Of a stretch of 9,885 bases of DNA, positions 7,185 through 9,885 are shown piece after piece. This DNA comes from an uncultured Tidjanibacter sp. (GTDB lineage: Bacteria; Bacteroidota; Bacteroidia; Bacteroidales; Rikenellaceae). The stretch lies in NCBI GenBank assembly GCA_934663885.1, contig CAKUKW010000056.1, forward strand, positions 1 through 9,885. Direction: 5' to 3'. The position numbers and the translations under genes were made by a program. The notes beneath the pieces were generated by a model that had not been told where the DNA came from, ran no database searches, and saw nothing but the letters and a program-made list of their open reading frames with translations. How positions within the stretch are numbered: the first letter of the stretch is position 1; each line of letters begins with the position of its first letter.

Positions 7185-8315
7185 TTACATACTGACGCTT
7201 ACCGATACAGGCTTGTTCTTAGGCACTACGGCCCCCCTTATCCTGTCTTCTGCGGAAACGCCTTCGAGTACCTCTATCTTTATGCCGTCGGAGAGGCCTG
7301 TCTTAACTTCCCTTTTTTCGAAAGTCTGGTCGGCGCCCTCAGGACTGGTAATGATGTTGACAAATGATTTATCTCCTTCGAATTCGAGCACGCTTTCGGG
7401 AATCGTCAGAACATCTTCGCGGCTTTGTATAAGTATGCTCGCGTTGGCACTGTAGCCGGCGCGCACGAATACATCGCTGCGGTTGCGGACAGCAGCTTTA
7501 ACCTCGAACATGATAACGTTGTTCTCGGTGGTGGCCTTCGGGGAGATGTATTCGAGCTCGGCATCCAGTTCCACGTTCTGCAGCGCGCCTATGGTCAGGG
7601 TAACGGGAACCCCTTCGGTAAGCTTGCCCACGTCGGTCTCGTCGACATTACCGCGGAAAAGCATATTGTTCATGTCTGCGACCGAGGCGATAGTGGTACC
7701 GTCGTTGAACGTGTTCGACTGTATAACCGAGTTACCCACCTTGACGGGGACGTCGAGTATCATACCGGTTATTGTGGAGCGTACCTGGGTGTTGCTCATC
7801 TCCGCATAACGGCCTATGATACCGTCGCGTACGATGTCGAGGTTATCCTGCGCGCTCTGGAAATCCTCGCGAGTCTTCAGGAGCGAACTCTCGGCTTTTT
7901 CATAATCCTCGGTCGAAATTGCGTTCGCCCCGTAGAGTATCTTCGTCCTCTCGAACTCGCGTTCGGCCTGGTCGAGAGTTAACTCGGCCTGCGTGACCCG
8001 CGACTCGGCGGCGTTAAGGGAGCTCATTTCGGGGATCACCTTAACAGTGGCGATCACTTCTCCTTCCCTGACCATCTGGCCCGCCTCTTTGTGCAGCGCC
8101 GAGATAATACCCGCTATCTGCGGTTTTATAAGTACCTCGTCCCGAGGCTCCACCTTACCTGTGGCTATAACATACTGCCTGATGGTATCCCTGACCGGCA
8201 TAACCACTTCGTAAACCGTCTTGACCGGACGGGTTTTCTTCCAAAGGAAGGAGAAGGTCACTACCAGCGCCGCAGCTATGACGACTATCCAAAAGATTCT
8301 CCAAAATTTTTTCAT
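7185..8315 (-). CDS. Periplasmic adaptor (membrane fusion) protein, MacA/HlyD type
   Basis: This 376-residue adaptor bridges an inner-membrane ABC transporter and the TolC-type channel. The N-terminal segment at about 5-24 (FWRIFWIVVIAAALVVTFSF) is a membrane anchor with no lipobox. The first half of a lipoyl-like domain lies at about 50-92, with VEPRDEVLIKPQIAGIIS and the turn QMVREGEVIATV. A helical hairpin follows at about 97-162, rich in Ala, Glu and Leu and including LTLDQAEREFERTKILYG. The second lipoyl half is at about 177-215 (VRSTITGMILDVPVKVGNSV). A beta-barrel domain spans about 217-300 (FRGNVDETDVGKL, FVRAGYSANASI) and a membrane-proximal domain about 300-370. This is the standard MacA-like order. 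The gene sits between the permease genes and the outer-membrane channel gene, with gaps of 67 and 64 bases. Its assignment to an ABC pump rather than an RND pump rests on the adjacent FtsX-type permeases. Confidence 0.93.
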   Translation of the reverse strand: MKKFWRIFWIVVIAAALVVTFSFLWKKTRPVKTVYEVVMPVRDTIRQYVIATGKVEPRDEVLIKPQIAGIISALHKEAGQMVREGEVIATVKVIPEMSSLNAAESRVTQAELTLDQAEREFERTKILYGANAISTEDYEKAESSLLKTREDFQSAQDNLDIVRDGIIGRYAEMSNTQVRSTITGMILDVPVKVGNSVIQSNTFNDGTTIASVADMNNMLFRGNVDETDVGKLTEGVPVTLTIGALQNVELDAELEYISPKATTENNVIMFEVKAAVRNRSDVFVRAGYSANASILIQSREDVLTIPESVLEFEGDKSFVNIITSPEGADQTFEKREVKTGLSDGIKIEVLEGVSAEDRIRGAVVPKNKPVSVSVSM

Positions 8316-8382
8316 AACTTTTTTATATTATATTTCGTAATTATCTCTTCGGCTTTATAAAAGGCCCAGCCCGTAATTGAAC

Positions 8383-9630
8383 CTATTCCTCCCTGATAGC
8401 GTCGACCGCTTTTATCTTGAGGGCCCTGTTAGCCGGAATGAGCCCGGCAGCCACACTGCCCAGTATTATTATACCTGCCGCGAGCAACCCCATCCAGAAC
8501 GATATCTGGAAAGAAGTCTCCGGTGCTTCGGGAGCCATCGAGAAGGCCGTGTCGACTATAGACAAAACCCCTACCGCAGCCGCGAGCCCCAGAATCCCCG
8601 CGATAAAAGTGAGTATAAAACTCTCGGAAAGTATCTGGGTTATTATCGAGCTCGGTTTTGCCCCCAGCGCCCGCCTTACGCCTATCTCCTGCGTGCGTTC
8701 GCGGACTATGACGAGCATTATATTGCTTACACCCACTATTCCTGCCAATAGCGTACCCAGCCCCACTATCCATGTAAGGAGGTTTATGCCGCTGAAGAGG
8801 CCGTTGATCCTGTCGAATTGCTCCCCGAAATTGAACCCGCCTATGGCTTTGGGGTCGTCGGGGGATATGATGTGGTTGGCGGCGATTATTTTTTTAGCCT
8901 CGCTCTCGGCTTTCGTGATATCGGTACCATCGTCTGCCGTAATGGTGATCATATCTACCCTGGTGCCGCGGTTGTATAGTTGCTGTACAAGGGTCGTTGG
9001 AACAGCTACCGTCAGCTCGGGATCGCCTCCGAAACTCACCATGTTCGCCCCTTTCTCAAGGACCCCGACCACTGTAAGGTACATCCCGTTCATTACTATC
9101 GTCTTGCCAAGGGGATCTTCCCCGCCCGGGAAAAGCTCTTTCTGTATCTGGATGCCTATCGTGCACACCTTACGTTTCTCCCTCATGTCTATCTCGTTGA
9201 TAAAGCGCCCCATCTTAACTTCCTGTGGCAATATTTTGAGGTAATCGGCAGTATATCCCATAAGGAAGTATTCCCCCTTACGTTCCCTGTGCGAAAAGCT
9301 AAGCATACCGCCCCAGTTCATGCCGGCCACGTATTTGATGCCAGCCACGTTCTTTTTTACAAGCTCTATGTCATCGTTGTTGAAATCCCACCAGCGCCCG
9401 GAAGGCATCCCCTGGTAAGGCACGCTGGTCTGGTCGGTAAAGAAGAAAGCGGTATTCGTGGACATGCCGCCCAACTGACCGAAAATCATTTTCCCCAGGC
9501 CCATGCCGCCGCCTAACAGGACAACGAGCATGAATATGCCCCAAAATACGCCCAGGGCAGTCATTATACTCCTTTTCTTGTTCCGGACTATGGTTTCCCA
9601 TATCTCGTTCCAGCGATCCAGGTCAAACAT
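8383..9630 (-). CDS. ABC transporter permease, MacB/FtsX type, without ATPase domain
   Basis: The 415-residue product is an inner-membrane permease of the MacB/LolC/FtsX class. It has a first transmembrane helix at about 22-42 (IMTALGVFWGIFMLVVLLGG) and a large periplasmic MacB-like domain at about 43-280, with WWDFNNDDIELVKK, GEYFLMGYTADYLKILPQ and IQIQKELFPGGEDPLGKTI. The C-terminal FtsX domain at about 282-400 has three helices and carries the signature GVSNIMLVIVRERTQEIGVR (300-319), then RALGAK. The chain ends IPANRALKIKAVDAIREE. MacB itself has a fused N-terminal nucleotide-binding domain; this protein starts directly with the permease part, so its ATPase must be separate. In MacB-type systems the periplasmic domains transmit motion to drive substrate out through the adaptor and TolC-type channel rather than pumping across the inner membrane. 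It lies 71 bases after a second permease gene, which suggests a heterodimeric permease pair. Confidence 0.93.
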   Translation of the reverse strand: MFDLDRWNEIWETIVRNKKRSIMTALGVFWGIFMLVVLLGGGMGLGKMIFGQLGGMSTNTAFFFTDQTSVPYQGMPSGRWWDFNNDDIELVKKNVAGIKYVAGMNWGGMLSFSHRERKGEYFLMGYTADYLKILPQEVKMGRFINEIDMREKRKVCTIGIQIQKELFPGGEDPLGKTIVMNGMYLTVVGVLEKGANMVSFGGDPELTVAVPTTLVQQLYNRGTRVDMITITADDGTDITKAESEAKKIIAANHIISPDDPKAIGGFNFGEQFDRINGLFSGINLLTWIVGLGTLLAGIVGVSNIMLVIVRERTQEIGVRRALGAKPSSIITQILSESFILTFIAGILGLAAAVGVLSIVDTAFSMAPEAPETSFQISFWMGLLAAGIIILGSVAAGLIPANRALKIKAVDAIREE

Positions 9631-9686
9631 TTTTACATATTTTGTTTTCGGGCCAGCGCCCTTTGAATATATTAATTAAACTACTT

Positions 9687-9700
9687 TCGCCCATTGGCGA
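9687..9700 (-). other. Small hairpin just after the upstream permease stop codon
   Basis: On the minus strand TCGCC and GGCGA form a 5-base-pair stem with a 4-base loop, beginning 1 base after the TAG stop. No T-run follows, so it is not a classic terminator. It could stabilise a transcript end or be chance. Confidence 0.3.
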
Positions 9701-9701
9701 G

Positions 9702-9885
9702 CTATTTATTAAAACGCATAGCGTCAATGGTCTTCAACTGAGCCGCCCGTTTTGCCGGAATATACCCTGCGATAAGGCCTGCGACTATAAGAACTATCGT
9801 GGCGCTGATCGCGGCCCCCATGTCTATCGTCGGGTTCATGAACATCGTTACCCTGCCGGGATCCAACTGGGCGGCCCTGTCCACG
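9702..9885 (-). CDS. ABC transporter permease, MacB/FtsX type, C-terminal end (cut by window edge)
   Basis: The last 60 codons of a minus-strand gene that continues past the right edge are present and end at TAG (9702-9704). The readable part holds a hydrophobic helix (about AAISATIVLIVAGLIAGYIP) followed by AKRAAQLKTIDAMRFNK. This is the typical last transmembrane helix and basic C-terminal tail of MacB/FtsX-type permeases, closely parallel to the end of the neighbouring full-length permease (AAGLIPANRALKIKAVDAIR). The GTG at the edge is most likely an internal Val codon, not a start. It is probably the second half of a permease pair. An ATP-binding subunit gene is expected further upstream but cannot be seen. 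Confidence 0.85.
   Translation of the reverse strand, partial: VDRAAQLDPGRVTMFMNPTIDMGAAISATIVLIVAGLIAGYIPAKRAAQLKTIDAMRFNK

Noticed and set aside
6470..7195. Open frame of 241 codons on the plus strand
   Set aside because: It is antisense to the TolC-type gene, which has a signal peptide and clear family motifs; the frame resembles no family I know.
7425..7982. Open frame of 185 codons on the plus strand
   Set aside because: It is antisense to the adaptor gene and shows no domain.
8417..9244. Long open frame (275 codons) on the plus strand
   Set aside because: It is antisense to the well-supported permease gene and its product is a low-complexity Ser/Pro/Ile-rich chain typical of a shadow frame.

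Overview
The window looks like chromosomal DNA of a Bacteroidota member, most likely order Bacteroidales. The RecO resembles the Bacteroidales type. The promoter-like sites fit the Bacteroidota TTG / TAnnTTTG pattern, most starts are preceded by A/T-rich rather than Shine-Dalgarno sequence, and the efflux operon has the arrangement common in this phylum. I cannot place it below order. All genes except recO lie on the minus strand.

Left block (1-3946, minus strand). An exported SGNH-hydrolase-fold protein (2120-3946) is followed after 3 bases by an MBOAT O-acyltransferase (575-2116). Together they look like a two-gene module that moves acyl groups, probably acetyl, across the inner membrane and onto a cell-surface or periplasmic glycan. 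A consensus-like promoter sits just upstream of the SGNH gene. Beyond the MBOAT gene, and behind its own promoter-like site, is the 5' part of a PAP2-type membrane phosphatase gene that is cut by the left edge (1-408).

Middle (3947-5639). A 319-base divergent intergenic region separates the acyl-transfer module from recO (4266-4991, plus strand), the recombination mediator. recO converges on a gene for a cysteine-rich pentapeptide-repeat protein (5067-5639, minus) whose right-handed beta-helix pattern resembles Qnr/MfpA-type proteins.

Right block (5664-9885, minus strand). A tripartite ABC efflux operon reads leftward: the end of one MacB/FtsX-type permease (cut by the right edge), a second permease of the same type, a periplasmic adaptor (MacA/HlyD type), and a TolC-type outer-membrane channel. 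An intrinsic terminator closes it. The full-length permease has no fused ATPase domain, so the ATP-binding subunit is expected upstream, outside the window.

I see no tRNA, rRNA, CRISPR array, insertion sequence or phage gene. The gene content is ordinary for the phylum. The points most worth a second look are the SGNH protein with its inserted beta-rich segment and odd C-terminal tail, and the Qnr-like pentapeptide protein next to a drug-type efflux operon.
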